A stretch of DNA of 64,000 nt from Rubrivirga litoralis. Lineage in GTDB: Bacteria > Bacteroidota > Rhodothermia > Rhodothermales > Rubricoccaceae. Positions within the stretch are counted from its first letter, which is position 1; every line of letters begins with the position of its first letter. The stretch is from contig NZ_JAVRHT010000002.1 in the NCBI RefSeq assembly GCF_031846415.1, forward strand, positions 112,873 to 176,872. The letters are read 5' to 3'. The position numbers and the translations under genes are program-made. This document shows, in pieces, positions 45,424 to 55,931 of the stretch. Below the pieces are notes generated by a model, which searched no databases, was not told the origin of the DNA, and saw only the letters and a list, made by a program, of their open reading frames with translations.

Positions 45424-45734
45424 GTCGGTGGGTCGGTGGGCCGCATCGGGCGGGGTGGCGCGTAGCGGACGGGCTCTCCGCCCCGCCCGCCCAGGACGAG
45501 CATGGCGCCGTTGCACGCGTCGGCACGGCAGAGCTGGGCGGGGTGGCCCAGCAGACCGCCCCGCCCCCACGGCGACACCGGGCGGGGTGGCGGGTTCGGG
45601 CGGGATGGCGCGGCCGGCTGCCCCACTGATCTTCCACGGGTCCCCTTACCGACTCACGGATCCCCCCGGTTGTCGTTTGTCGGCGGGCGGTCGTTTCTTG
45701 GCGCCCGCCCCCCGGGTCCGCCCCGCCCCGTTTC
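45424..45734. other. Intergenic region with GC motifs and 8-bp repeat
   Basis: 311 bases before the YbdK-type ligase gene. It starts with two copies of GGTCGGTG, then has five or so GGGCGGGG(C/T)GG or complementary motifs and one decayed GCATGC-type palindrome (near 45511-45528). The last 100 bases are less repetitive and probably hold the promoter, which I cannot place. Confidence 0.5.
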
Positions 45735-46892
45735 ATGGACGTCTCCTCGGCCAACGCGCTGGCCCCGATCCCCTTTCAGGGCTCGCCCGAGCCGACGCTC
45801 GGCGTCGAGGTCGAGCTCCAGATCGTCGACCCGTCGACGTTCAACCTTAAGCAAGGGTCGGTTGCGCTGCTGGACCGCGTCGGGCGCGACCACCCCAAGA
45901 TCAAGCAGGAGCTCACGCAGTCGACGGTCGAGGTCATCACCGGGATCTGCACCGACGTCGGGCACTGCGTCCGCGACCTGTCCGAGTCGGTCCGCGAGCT
46001 CTACGCGCACTCGGCCGAGCTCGGCCTCGCGTTTTCGTCGGCCGGGACGCACCCGTTTGGGCAGTGGCGGGACCAGAAGATCTTCCCGAACGACCGCTAC
46101 CAGGGGCTCGTCGACCGGATCCAGTGGCCCGCCCGGCGGCTCCTGATCTACGGGCTCCACGTGCACGTGGGCGTGTCGTCGGGCGAGAAGGCCATCGCGG
46201 TCTCGAACGCGCTGTCCAGCTACCTCCCGCACCTCCTCGCGCTCTCGGCGTCGAGCCCGTTCACGGACTTCGAGGATACCGGCCTGGCCTCGGCCCGGTC
46301 CAAGATCTTCGAGGGCATGCCGACGGCCGGGCTCCCGTACCGGCTCGCCAACTACGGCGAGTTCCAGAGCTTCATGAACACGCTCGTGCGGGCCGGGGCC
46401 ATCCAGACGATCCGCGAGATCTGGTGGGACATCCGGCCGCACCCGAACTTCGGGACGCTGGAGGTCCGCATCTGCGACTCGCCGTCGACGATGGAGGAGT
46501 TGGCCGCGCTCGTAGCGCTCACGCAGTGCCTCGTCGTCGCGCTAGGCGAGCGGTACGACACGGGCGCCCCGCTCCGGCTCCTCGACCCCTGGATCCTACG
46601 CGAGAACAAGTGGCGGGCGTGCCGGCATGGGCTCGACGCCGACGTGATCCGCGACAACGAGGGCGACCACGCCCCGCTCCGCGAGCAGCTCCCCGACCTC
46701 GTCGCCAAGCTGGAGCCGGTGGCCGACCGGCTGGGGTGCCTCGCTGAGCTCCGCGGGGTCCACCGGGTGCTCGAAAGCGGCGCCTCCTACGAGCGCCAGC
46801 GGCGGACGTACGCGGCCACGCAGCGGCTCCCCGACGTCGTCGCCTCGCTCGCGGACGAGTTCCGCGAGAGCGTCGAGGCGGCCCCGGCGTAG
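45735..46892 (+). CDS. Carboxylate-amine ligase, YbdK-type glutamate-cysteine ligase 2 family
   Basis: 385 residues. GCS2-family marks: LGVEVELQIVDPST at the N terminus (Glu residues of the ATP/Mg site), IYGLHVHVGVSSGEKAI, PHPNFGTLEVRICDSPSTME and ENKWRACRHGLDADVI. E. coli YbdK has only weak gamma-glutamylcysteine synthetase activity, so the true substrate of this group is uncertain. No glutathione synthetase gene is nearby. Less rich in the GC motif than its neighbours. A heptamer array starts at the base after the stop. Confidence 0.88.
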   Translation: MDVSSANALAPIPFQGSPEPTLGVEVELQIVDPSTFNLKQGSVALLDRVGRDHPKIKQELTQSTVEVITGICTDVGHCVRDLSESVRELYAHSAELGLAFSSAGTHPFGQWRDQKIFPNDRYQGLVDRIQWPARRLLIYGLHVHVGVSSGEKAIAVSNALSSYLPHLLALSASSPFTDFEDTGLASARSKIFEGMPTAGLPYRLANYGEFQSFMNTLVRAGAIQTIREIWWDIRPHPNFGTLEVRICDSPSTMEELAALVALTQCLVVALGERYDTGAPLRLLDPWILRENKWRACRHGLDADVIRDNEGDHAPLREQLPDLVAKLEPVADRLGCLAELRGVHRVLESGASYERQRRTYAATQRLPDVVASLADEFRESVEAAPA

Positions 46893-46968
46893 CAGCGGGC
46901 AGCGGGCAGCGGGCAGCGGGCAGCGGGCAGCGGGCAGCGGGCAGCGGGCAGCGGGCAGCGGGCAGCGG
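46893..46968. repeat. Heptamer tandem array CAGCGGG (about 11 copies)
   Basis: A 76-bp array of CAGCGGG beginning at the base after the TAG stop of the YbdK-type gene. It ends in CGGAAGATGCACCACCCCGCCC, resembling the junctions at 19168 and 42798. Confidence 0.92.
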
Positions 46969-47269
46969 AAGATGCACCACCCCGCCCGCACCGCACGAGG
47001 GCGGGGCAGGCATCGTAGCGGCGTTGCATGCAACGCCGTCGGGCACACCGCCGGGCGCCGCCGGGCGCCGCCGGGCGAGCCCAGGGCGGGGTGGTGCAGG
47101 GTCGCAGCGCCGCCCCGCCCACCGGGACGCCCGCGGGCGGGGCGGACCCAAACGGCGCGGCCGCGGGTTGGCAGACCGCCCCGCCCGCCGCCGCCCCGCT
47201 CCACGCCTCGTGGGCGGCTTGGTCCGGTTCTGGCGGGGCCCCGCCGTTTCGCTGCCCCCCCGGTACCCC
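46969..47269. other. Repeat-mosaic intergenic region
   Basis: With the heptamer array this makes a 377-base gap. It has facing GC-motif arms (46978-47008), the family A palindrome (47019), three tandem copies of the 10-mer CCGCCGGGCG (about 47050-47079) and more GC motifs up to the start of the amidohydrolase gene. Confidence 0.65.
47019..47038. repeat. GCATGC palindrome (family A, copy 4)
   Basis: CGGCGTTGCATGCAACGCCG, preceded by TCGTAG and followed by TCGGGC, as at 21994, and then by a short tandem repeat. Confidence 0.75.
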
Positions 47270-48466
47270 GTGCAAATCACCGACGCCACGCGCCCCGCCC
47301 TCGCCGACCTCGATCTCCGCAGCGAGCTGTCGACGCTCCGCCGCGAGCTCCACCGCTACCCCGAGCTCGGGTTCGAGGAGCGCGCGACGGCCGAGCGCCT
47401 CCGGTCGTGGCTCGTCGAGCGCGGCCTCGAACCCTCCGCCCCGCTCGCCGGGACCGGGTTCATGGTCGAGGTCGAGGGCGAGCGCCCGGGGCCGACCGTG
47501 GCCTACCGGGCGGACATGGACGCGCTCCCCATCCAGGAGGCCACCGACGTCCCGTACCGCTCGTGCACGCCGGGCGTGATGCACGCCTGCGGCCACGACG
47601 GGCACATGGCGATCGGGTGCGGCGTGGCCCTCCTCGCGAGCCGCCGGCGCGACGAGATCGCCGGCACGGTCCGGGTGTTTTTTCAGCCGTGCGAGGAGCG
47701 GATGCCGTCGGGCGGACCGCGCATGATCGCCGACGGCGTGCTCGACGGCGTCGCCGCCGCCTACGCCGTCCACCTCGAGCCCACGCTGCCGGTCGGGCGC
47801 TTCGGGTTCCGCTCGGGGCCGCTGACGGCGGCGTGCGCCCCGTTCGTGGTCACGGTCGCGAGCGACAAGTCGGGCCACTCGGCGCGGCCCCACGAGGCCG
47901 TCGACACGGTCTGGGTGGCGACGCAGGTGGCGACTGAGCTGTACCAGCTCGTCGGGCGCGTGACCGACGCGCGCAAGGCGGCCGTGCTCACGCTGTGCCG
48001 GTTCCAGGGCGGCGACGCCCTCAACGTGATCCCCGCCCGCGTCGAGTTCGGGGGGACGCTCCGATGCGTCGACGGCGAGACGCTCGCGTTCCTCCGCGAA
48101 AAGGTCCGCCGCGTGGCCGGCGCGCTGGGCGCCGTCTACGGGGCCGACGTCGACGTCCACTTTGAGCCCTCGCTGCCGGCCGTCGTCAACACGGCGCCCG
48201 AGGTGGTCGCGGCGCGGACGGCGGCCGTCGACGTGCTCGGGGCCGAGGCGGCGGTCGACCTGGCGCTCCCGAGCATGGGCGGGGAGGACTTCGCGTACTA
48301 CCTCGAGCGCGTCCCGGGCGCCATGGTCCGCGTGGGCTCGGCGGGCGGGGCGGACACGCGGTACCCGCTCCACCACGCGCGGTTCGACCTCGACGAGGCG
48401 GCGCTGCCGCTCGCGGCCCGGCTGATGACCGAGGTGTGCATTCGCGACCTCACCTCCCGAAGCTGA
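47270..48466 (+). CDS. M20 family amidohydrolase (N-acyl-amino-acid / hippurate hydrolase type)
   Basis: 398 residues from GTG 47270; the frame upstream is open but is repeat sequence. Family motifs: YRADMDALPIQE (zinc Asp region), HACGHDGHMA (ligands Cys and His), FFQPCEERMPSGG (catalytic Glu pair), HLEPTLPVG and MGGEDFAYYLERVPGAM. These cytosolic enzymes split acyl groups from amino acids or conjugates; the actual substrate is not known. A dimerisation domain occupies about residues 180-290. The next gene starts nine bases after the stop. Confidence 0.92.
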   Translation: MQITDATRPALADLDLRSELSTLRRELHRYPELGFEERATAERLRSWLVERGLEPSAPLAGTGFMVEVEGERPGPTVAYRADMDALPIQEATDVPYRSCTPGVMHACGHDGHMAIGCGVALLASRRRDEIAGTVRVFFQPCEERMPSGGPRMIADGVLDGVAAAYAVHLEPTLPVGRFGFRSGPLTAACAPFVVTVASDKSGHSARPHEAVDTVWVATQVATELYQLVGRVTDARKAAVLTLCRFQGGDALNVIPARVEFGGTLRCVDGETLAFLREKVRRVAGALGAVYGADVDVHFEPSLPAVVNTAPEVVAARTAAVDVLGAEAAVDLALPSMGGEDFAYYLERVPGAMVRVGSAGGADTRYPLHHARFDLDEAALPLAARLMTEVCIRDLTSRS

Positions 48467-48475
48467 CGTCGGCCC

Positions 48476-49123
48476 GTGCTCCACTTCGCCTTCGTCGCCG
48501 CCCTCACCCTCGTCGCCGCGGCTGCCCGCGCACAGCCGGCCGCCCCGACGGCGGAGCTCGTCAACCTGTACGCCGTTGTAGAAGCTGAGGGGGCCGAGGA
48601 AGCCGTTTCCACTTCCTCCTCAATGCCTGTCGAGGATGGGACGCTGGTCTGGGTCCGCTCGTGCGACAGGGCGACCGACGACGGAGCCCTGTGCTGGGTA
48701 CTCGTCGATGCCCCTGATGTCTCCTACGCGCTTCTGGACATGCCTCGACGGGACTTGAGGTTTCTGAAGCCCGTGGCGCCGATCACGGCCGATGCCCGGG
48801 GGACTGGAGCCCCGAATGGGTTCGAAATCGTCTGGGACGAGACGGATTGGGCCGTCGGACCGTCGTTCAGCGCCCTCAGCGCCCGGGCGGGGCCGAGCAC
48901 CGACTACCGCACTCTGTTCGAGGTCGAGCGAGCGAGCGAAGACGTGATCCGGCTCGAAGCCTGCGCGCCCAAAACTGACGGTGCCGCCGGACGGTGGTGC
49001 CTCGCCGAAGTGCATGGCCCTGGGGACCTGCTCGATTATAGTGGGACGTCGTCCCGGGTCGGGTTCGTGTACACGGCGGCCCTCGTCCCGTACGTGTTCG
49101 ATATGGGAGAGGAGTACGAGTGA
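48476..49123 (+). CDS. Secreted protein of unknown function
   Basis: 215 residues from GTG 48476, nine bases after the amidohydrolase stop. A signal peptide (LHFAFVAALTLVAAAARAQP) precedes a body with several Cys (CDR, CWV, CAPK, CLAE) and short beta-type units that suggest one or two SH3-like modules (DGTLVWVRSC..., CLAEVHGPGDLLDYSG), which I cannot confirm. Codon use is less GC-extreme than its neighbours and the GC motif is nearly absent, hinting at recent acquisition or relaxed selection. Confidence 0.6.
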   Translation: MLHFAFVAALTLVAAAARAQPAAPTAELVNLYAVVEAEGAEEAVSTSSSMPVEDGTLVWVRSCDRATDDGALCWVLVDAPDVSYALLDMPRRDLRFLKPVAPITADARGTGAPNGFEIVWDETDWAVGPSFSALSARAGPSTDYRTLFEVERASEDVIRLEACAPKTDGAAGRWCLAEVHGPGDLLDYSGTSSRVGFVYTAALVPYVFDMGEEYE

Positions 49124-49196
49124 TGTGCGGGTGGTGCGACCACCGGCCGCGGTTTGCCAGGTTGCGCCCTCCCCGCCCGCCCAAAGACAAGCGGAG

Positions 49197-49216
49197 CGGC
49201 GTTACATGCAACGGCG
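49197..49216. repeat. Degenerate GCATGC-type palindrome
   Basis: CGGCGTTACATGCAACGGCG is a decayed copy of the family A palindrome in the spacer before the lamin-tail gene. Confidence 0.5.
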
Positions 49217-49356
49217 GGGTGGGACGGGGCTTGAGCCGGAGAAGTTGGGCAGGCCGCCCCGCCCCTCTGCGCGCCGCCTGCGGCAGCCGGACGCCGTTTA
49301 GCCCCGGCGCCCTAGGTTGGCGGCACGCCACCCCGCCCCGCCCTCTGGGACCGCCT

Positions 49357-50703
49357 ATGCGCTCGACGCTCCTCCTCTGCCTCGCCTTCGCCGCCCCGCC
49401 CGCCCTCGCGCAAGCGCCCAGCCCGGGCGACGTGGTCATCAACGAGGTGATGTACGACCCGCCGGCGCCGCAGCCGCCCGGGAACGAGTGGCTCGAAGTC
49501 CTCAACCGCTCCGGCCGCACGGTCGACCTGGGCGGGGTGGCGGTCGCCGACGACGGGGACGTGTCGGCGCCCGTCGCCGCCCCGCTCGCGCTCACGCCCG
49601 GCGCGTTCGCCGTCTTGGTCCGCAACGGCGAGGCGTTCGCCGCCGCCTACCCCGGCGTCCCGTTTATCGAAGTCGACCGCTTCCCCACGCTCAACAACAG
49701 CGGCGACCGCCCCGCCCTCATCCTGGACGGCGCGGAGCTCGACGCCGTCGCCTACACGTCGGCCTGGGGCGGGGCGGACGCCTCGCTCGAACGGCGCGAC
49801 GCGGACGGCCCCTCGGTCCGGGACAACTTTGCCACCTCGACCGCCCCGGCCGGCGGGACGCCCGGCGCCCCCAACGCGCGGTCGGCCCCGAGTGGCCCGC
49901 CGCTCCCGCCCGGCAGCGTGGTCATCACGGAGGTGATGTACGACCCGGCGCTGGGGAGCGCGGGCGAGTACCTCGAAGTGTTCAACGCGACCGACGACCG
50001 CACGGTCGACCTCGCCGACCTGTCCCTGAACGACGGCGGCCCGCTCGTCGACCGCCCCGCCCCGCTCGCGCCGGGCGCGTACCTCGCGCTCGTCCGCGAC
50101 CCGGCCGTGTTCCGCACGGCGTTCCCCGACGCCGCGCTCCTCGACGTGGGCGGGGCGGCAAGCCTGCCGAACGCGGGCGGAGCGGTCGTCCTCCGCGCGA
50201 GCGGGGCGGCGCTCGACTCCGTCGCCTACAACCCGGCGTGGCACCGGCCCGAGTTGGATGACGCGGCGGGCGTCGCGCTGGAGCGACGCGACCCGGCCGG
50301 GGCATCCAACGCGGCCTCGAACTGGTCCTCGTCGCTGGCCGAGCGGGGCGGGACGCCCTCGGCCGAGAACAGCGTCGGGCTCGCCGACCGCCCCGCCCCG
50401 CGCGGCGATCTCGTCGTCACGAGCCCGTTTGCGCCCGAGCGGGGCGAGGCCGCCGAGATCACGTACGCGCTCGGGTCCGAGGCCGCCCTCGTCCGCGCCC
50501 GCGTGTTCGACGGCGGCGGCCGGTCCGTCCGCGAGCTCGAGCCCGGCCGCCTCAGCGGCTCGACGGCCCGGCTCGTGTGGGACGGCCGCGACGACGCGCG
50601 CCGGCCGCTCCGGGCCGGGATCTACGTCGTGCTCGTCGAGGCCGTCGACGTGGCCGGCGGGACGACCGAGGCGCAGAAGGCGGCCGTCGTGCTCGCCCGC
50701 TGA
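49357..50703 (+). CDS. Secreted protein with two lamin-tail domains
   Basis: 448 residues with a signal peptide (RSTLLLCLAFAAPPALAQ). Two lamin-tail (LTD) domains start at VVINEVMYDPPAPQPPGNEW (about residue 27) and VVITEVMYDPALGSAGEYLE (about residue 188), each with the conserved INEVMYDP/EYLE pattern. The C-terminal 90 residues form a FlgD-like Ig module (ARVFDGGGRSVRELEPGRLS, RAGIYVVLVEAVD) rather than the usual sorting domain. Such proteins are exported and often surface-bound; the LTD is an interaction module. No enzyme motif is seen. Confidence 0.85.
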   Translation: MRSTLLLCLAFAAPPALAQAPSPGDVVINEVMYDPPAPQPPGNEWLEVLNRSGRTVDLGGVAVADDGDVSAPVAAPLALTPGAFAVLVRNGEAFAAAYPGVPFIEVDRFPTLNNSGDRPALILDGAELDAVAYTSAWGGADASLERRDADGPSVRDNFATSTAPAGGTPGAPNARSAPSGPPLPPGSVVITEVMYDPALGSAGEYLEVFNATDDRTVDLADLSLNDGGPLVDRPAPLAPGAYLALVRDPAVFRTAFPDAALLDVGGAASLPNAGGAVVLRASGAALDSVAYNPAWHRPELDDAAGVALERRDPAGASNAASNWSSSLAERGGTPSAENSVGLADRPAPRGDLVVTSPFAPERGEAAEITYALGSEAALVRARVFDGGGRSVRELEPGRLSGSTARLVWDGRDDARRPLRAGIYVVLVEAVDVAGGTTEAQKAAVVLAR

Positions 50704-50929
50704 CGCCGCGGGCGGGGCGGGTAAGCCCCGCGCCCCGGGCGGCGTCAGACGGGGCGGCGGTCCCGTACCTTCCGACCGACGAGCGGGGCGGCCCCGACGG
50801 CAGAGCCCGAGGACAGGTCCGCAGGGCGGCCCGCCTGCTCGAAGGCGGACGCAGATTCCACACGGCCCGCCGCACGGACGGAACAGCGGTCGCCGTTCTC
50901 TGATTCGACCCACAGACCCCCCGGGACCC

Positions 50930-51325
50930 ATGAGCACCGTACAGACCGCGCCGGCCGAGCCCGCCGCCCCGCCCGCCCTCCCCGCCCCCGTCACGCTCTC
51001 CGAGCGGGCGCTCGCCGAGGTCCGCCGGATCGTCGCCAACAAGCAGATCCCGGCCCAGTTCGGGCTCCGCGTCGGCGTCAAGGGCGGCGGCTGCTCGGGG
51101 ATGAGCTACGTGCTCGGGTTCGACAAGCACCGCGAGCACGACCTCACGTTCGCGCTCGACGCCGCGGCCGACGACCCCGTCACCGTGTTCATGGACAAGC
51201 GCCACGGGCTCTACCTCATGGGCACGACCGTCGATTACCACGACGGCCTCGACGCCCGCGGGTTCGTCTTCGACAACCCCCAGGCGACGCAGACTTGCGG
51301 CTGCGGCTCCTCGTTCGCCGCCTGA
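50930..51325 (+). CDS. Iron-sulfur cluster assembly protein, HesB/IscA/ErpA family
   Basis: 131 residues; an A-type carrier that passes iron-sulfur clusters to target enzymes. The three cluster cysteines are present: GGGCSGMSY and the C-terminal CGCGSSF. The ALAEVRRIVANKQIP helix and FMDKRHGLYLMGTTVDY are typical. The first 20 residues form an Ala/Pro-rich extension. IscA, ErpA and SufA cannot be told apart with confidence, and no other suf or isc gene lies in the window. Confidence 0.92.
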   Translation: MSTVQTAPAEPAAPPALPAPVTLSERALAEVRRIVANKQIPAQFGLRVGVKGGGCSGMSYVLGFDKHREHDLTFALDAAADDPVTVFMDKRHGLYLMGTTVDYHDGLDARGFVFDNPQATQTCGCGSSFAA

Positions 51326-51451
51326 TCCAGTGTATCAGTCCGTCAGTCCTCAGTGAGTCAGTGTTCGCCCCGGCGGCACCGCCCCGCCCCGACCACTGAC
51401 GACCGGACGCGCTGACCTACCGACTCACTGAACACTGACCCACCGACTCTA

Positions 51452-54001
<2,550 letters not shown>

Positions 54002-54003
54002 CT

Positions 54004-54067
54004 CCCCGCCCGCTCTCTTGATCTGCCGCCCCGCCCGCGTTCTGTGGGCGGGGCGGTCGCGTTTCGG
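54004..54067. repeat. 64-bp direct repeat, left copy (flanks parDE)
   Basis: Matches 54771-54834 at 63 of 64 positions. It starts CCCCGCCCGCTCTCTTGATC and holds a GC-motif hairpin (CCGCCCCGCCC ... GGGCGGGGCGG) with a GCGTTCTGT loop. It begins three bases after the clpC stop, so it may originally be the clpC 3' hairpin. Confidence 0.95.
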
Positions 54068-54129
54068 ACGGGCGTTGGCGCTTGCCGGCGCTCCACTCTA
54101 TCCTACGGCCCCCACGCCTTCCCGCTCCG

Positions 54130-54432
54130 ATGAACGTCTCCCTGCCCTCCCAGCTCGACGCGTACGTTCGAGACCTCGTGCGGGGCGGCGACTACAGCTC
54201 TGCGTCCGAAGTCGTCCGCGAGGGGCTACGGCTTCTGAAAGAGAAGAGGGAGCGGGACGAGGAGACGGCAGAGCTCCGGCGGCTCGTCCGAGAAGGCCTC
54301 GCCAGCCCCGCCGTCCGCGTGACACGTGGGGAGATGAAGGCGCTTATGCGAGACCGGATGGCCCAGCTCCGAGGCGAGGTCGAGCGCGGCGACCGCCCCG
54401 CCCCCGGCGGCTCCGCCGGGGCCGAAGCTTGA
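54130..54432 (+). CDS. parD: ParD-type antitoxin (ribbon-helix-helix)
   Basis: 100 residues from ATG 54130. The N-terminal ribbon-helix-helix MNVSLPSQLDAYVRDLVRGG and SSASEVVREGLRLL is typical of ParD/CopG-type antitoxins, which bind both operator DNA and the toxin. The C-terminal toxin-binding part ends in an odd Gly/Pro/Ala tail (GDRPAPGGSAGAEA) encoded by a GC-motif and a 9-bp hairpin. The stop overlaps the toxin TTG start. Base composition is milder than in nearby genes. Confidence 0.9.
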   Translation: MNVSLPSQLDAYVRDLVRGGDYSSASEVVREGLRLLKEKRERDEETAELRRLVREGLASPAVRVTRGEMKALMRDRMAQLRGEVERGDRPAPGGSAGAEA

Positions 54433-54743
54433 GGGCGTACGACCTCCACGAACGAGCGGTCGCCGACCTGCTCGACCTCGCTGAGTTCGCTAGGGCATAC
54501 GACGAGGAGGCCGGCGACGAGCTTGTCGACGACGTGTTCGACAGCTTCGAGCGACTGAGCGCATTCCCCCACCTGGGGCGGAGGCGGCCAGAGCTGGCGC
54601 CGGCTCTCCGGAGCTTCGCGTTGAACCGGCGGCGTGTAACGGTCTTCTACTACGCCCAACCGAACGCGCACGACCGGGTCCTGATCGCCAGAGTCCTTCG
54701 TCAAGAGCGGGGTGTGGGTGCGTCCGAATTTGAGGAGGTGTAA
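54429..54743 (+). CDS. parE: ParE-type toxin (RelE/ParE superfamily)
   Basis: 104 residues from TTG 54429, which overlaps the antitoxin stop (TTGA); it gives MRAYDLHERAVADLLDLAEF, the usual ParE beginning. Family marks: a helix pair to residue 50, FPHLGRRRPELAPALRSFAL, RRVTVFYYAQPNAHDRVLIA and RVLRQERG. ParE toxins of characterised systems poison DNA gyrase. The rare start codon plus a stable hairpin at 54402-54421 should keep translation low relative to the antitoxin. Confidence 0.9.
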   Translation: MRAYDLHERAVADLLDLAEFARAYDEEAGDELVDDVFDSFERLSAFPHLGRRRPELAPALRSFALNRRRVTVFYYAQPNAHDRVLIARVLRQERGVGASEFEEV

Positions 54744-54770
54744 AGGGACGACTCTGAGGAGGAGGCCGAT

Positions 54771-54834
54771 CCCCGCCCGCTCTCTTGATCTGCCGCCCCG
54801 CCCGCGTTCCGTGGGCGGGGCGGTCGCGTTTCGG
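54771..54834. repeat. 64-bp direct repeat, right copy (flanks parDE)
   Basis: 63 of 64 bases match the copy at 54004; the one difference is GTTCCGTG here against GTTCTGTG. It begins 27 bases after the parE stop. The distance between copies is 767 bp. Confidence 0.95.
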
Positions 54835-54873
54835 GCCGGCCTCTCCCCCACCCCGCCCGCGCGGGCGGGGCGG

Positions 54874-55809
54874 TCAGGGCGCCGGCACGTCGACGGTCCA
54901 GAGCGTGACGAGGAAGAGGACGAGGCGGTAGCCGGTTGTGACGAGCGGCGACAGGCCGAACCCTACGACGGCCGAGACGAGGCCAGCTTGCCACCACCGC
55001 ACGGCGTAGGCACGGCGCACAGCGGCGACGAGGTACGCGAACACCATCGTCATGACGACGGGGTCCATGCTGCGGCTTGCCCACTGGACGAGCGGGCCTG
55101 ACCCGAGCCAGTTGCCCACGAAAACCAGGGGTACCCAGACGAGGGCGAGAGCGAGCGTCCCCGCCATCGCAAACGCGACGTAGTGCGTCGAGAACACGAG
55201 GTACCGGACCCCCGATGCGCGCGTCCAGAACAGAGCGAGGGCGAGGCACAGCGCGAAGCCTGGAACGAAGAGGCCGATGAGCGTTGTCGCGAGCGTCCCG
55301 CTCTTCTGGTCAAAGGCCGCGTCGTACACGTCCTGCTCAACGCCAGCCGCTTCCGACCCTGCCGCGAGGCGGGACGTGGCCCACTCACCATAGAGCCCCA
55401 TCTCCCGCTGGCCGTCAGCGCTCCCCAGGAAGGCGCTTGTGGCTCCGAACGCGCTGAGGGTGAAGAAGAACGCGACGTTCGCGACCAGAAAAATGCGGAT
55501 CGGGCGGACGTAGAGCCCGCGCCGCCCGCTGAAATACTCGACCGTCAGCTTGCCCGGGACGAACAGCGCTTTGAGCGAGCGCCACAGCTTCCCGTCCGCG
55601 CTCGTGGCTTCGTGGAACTGCTCGCGCAGAAACGACCCCAACCGCTCGTCCTCGGGCCGCGGCCGGCGCTCGCCGCAGGCGTGGCAGTACGGGCCGACCA
55701 CCCCGCCCCCGCACGCAGCGCAGACCGGCTCGGGCGGGGCTGCCGCGTCCTCCACCCCGCCCACGGCGGGCGGGACGGCCTGGACGTCCAGAGCGGGCGG
55801 GGCGGGCAT
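54874..55809 (-). CDS. DUF3667 family membrane protein with N-terminal zinc ribbon
   Basis: 311 residues from ATG 55809 (a GTG three codons earlier is possible). After a Pro/Ala-rich start comes a zinc-ribbon-like CAACGGGVVGPYCHACGERR with two CxxC pairs, then LRSLKALFVPGK-type text (KLWRSLKALFVPGKLTVEYF) and about four to six membrane helices, as in DUF3667 proteins of Bacteroidota. Function unknown. It has no coupling to its neighbours; the terminator at 55877-55908 separates it from the gene upstream. Confidence 0.83.
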   Translation of the reverse strand: MPAPPALDVQAVPPAVGGVEDAAAPPEPVCAACGGGVVGPYCHACGERRPRPEDERLGSFLREQFHEATSADGKLWRSLKALFVPGKLTVEYFSGRRGLYVRPIRIFLVANVAFFFTLSAFGATSAFLGSADGQREMGLYGEWATSRLAAGSEAAGVEQDVYDAAFDQKSGTLATTLIGLFVPGFALCLALALFWTRASGVRYLVFSTHYVAFAMAGTLALALVWVPLVFVGNWLGSGPLVQWASRSMDPVVMTMVFAYLVAAVRRAYAVRWWQAGLVSAVVGFGLSPLVTTGYRLVLFLVTLWTVDVPAP

Positions 55810-55876
55810 CGGCGGCACGAGTGGCGGAGGCGAGGCGGCCGGAACCTAGCGCCACCCCGTCCCCCCTCTGGGCCAC

Positions 55877-55908
55877 AAAAAAGCGCCGGCCTCCAGAGAG
55901 GCCGGCGC
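55877..55908 (-). terminator. Rho-independent terminator
   Basis: On the minus strand, GCGCCGGCCT and AGGCCGGCGC form a 10-bp stem with a CTCTGG loop, followed by six T (A run 55877-55882). It ends the transcript of the gene at 55932-56327. Confidence 0.92.
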
Positions 55909-55931
55909 AGCGTGACGGCGGGCGGGGCGGT

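Noticed and set aside
54004..54067. Rho-independent terminator after clpC
   Set aside because: A good GC hairpin is present, but the following bases (TCGCGTTTCGG) lack a T run, and the same hairpin occurs after parE and as a dispersed motif, so I list it only as a repeat.
54004..54834. Integron-type cassette around parDE
   Set aside because: The flanking repeats lack attC-like core sites and there is no integrase; a plain direct-repeat duplication explains the data better.
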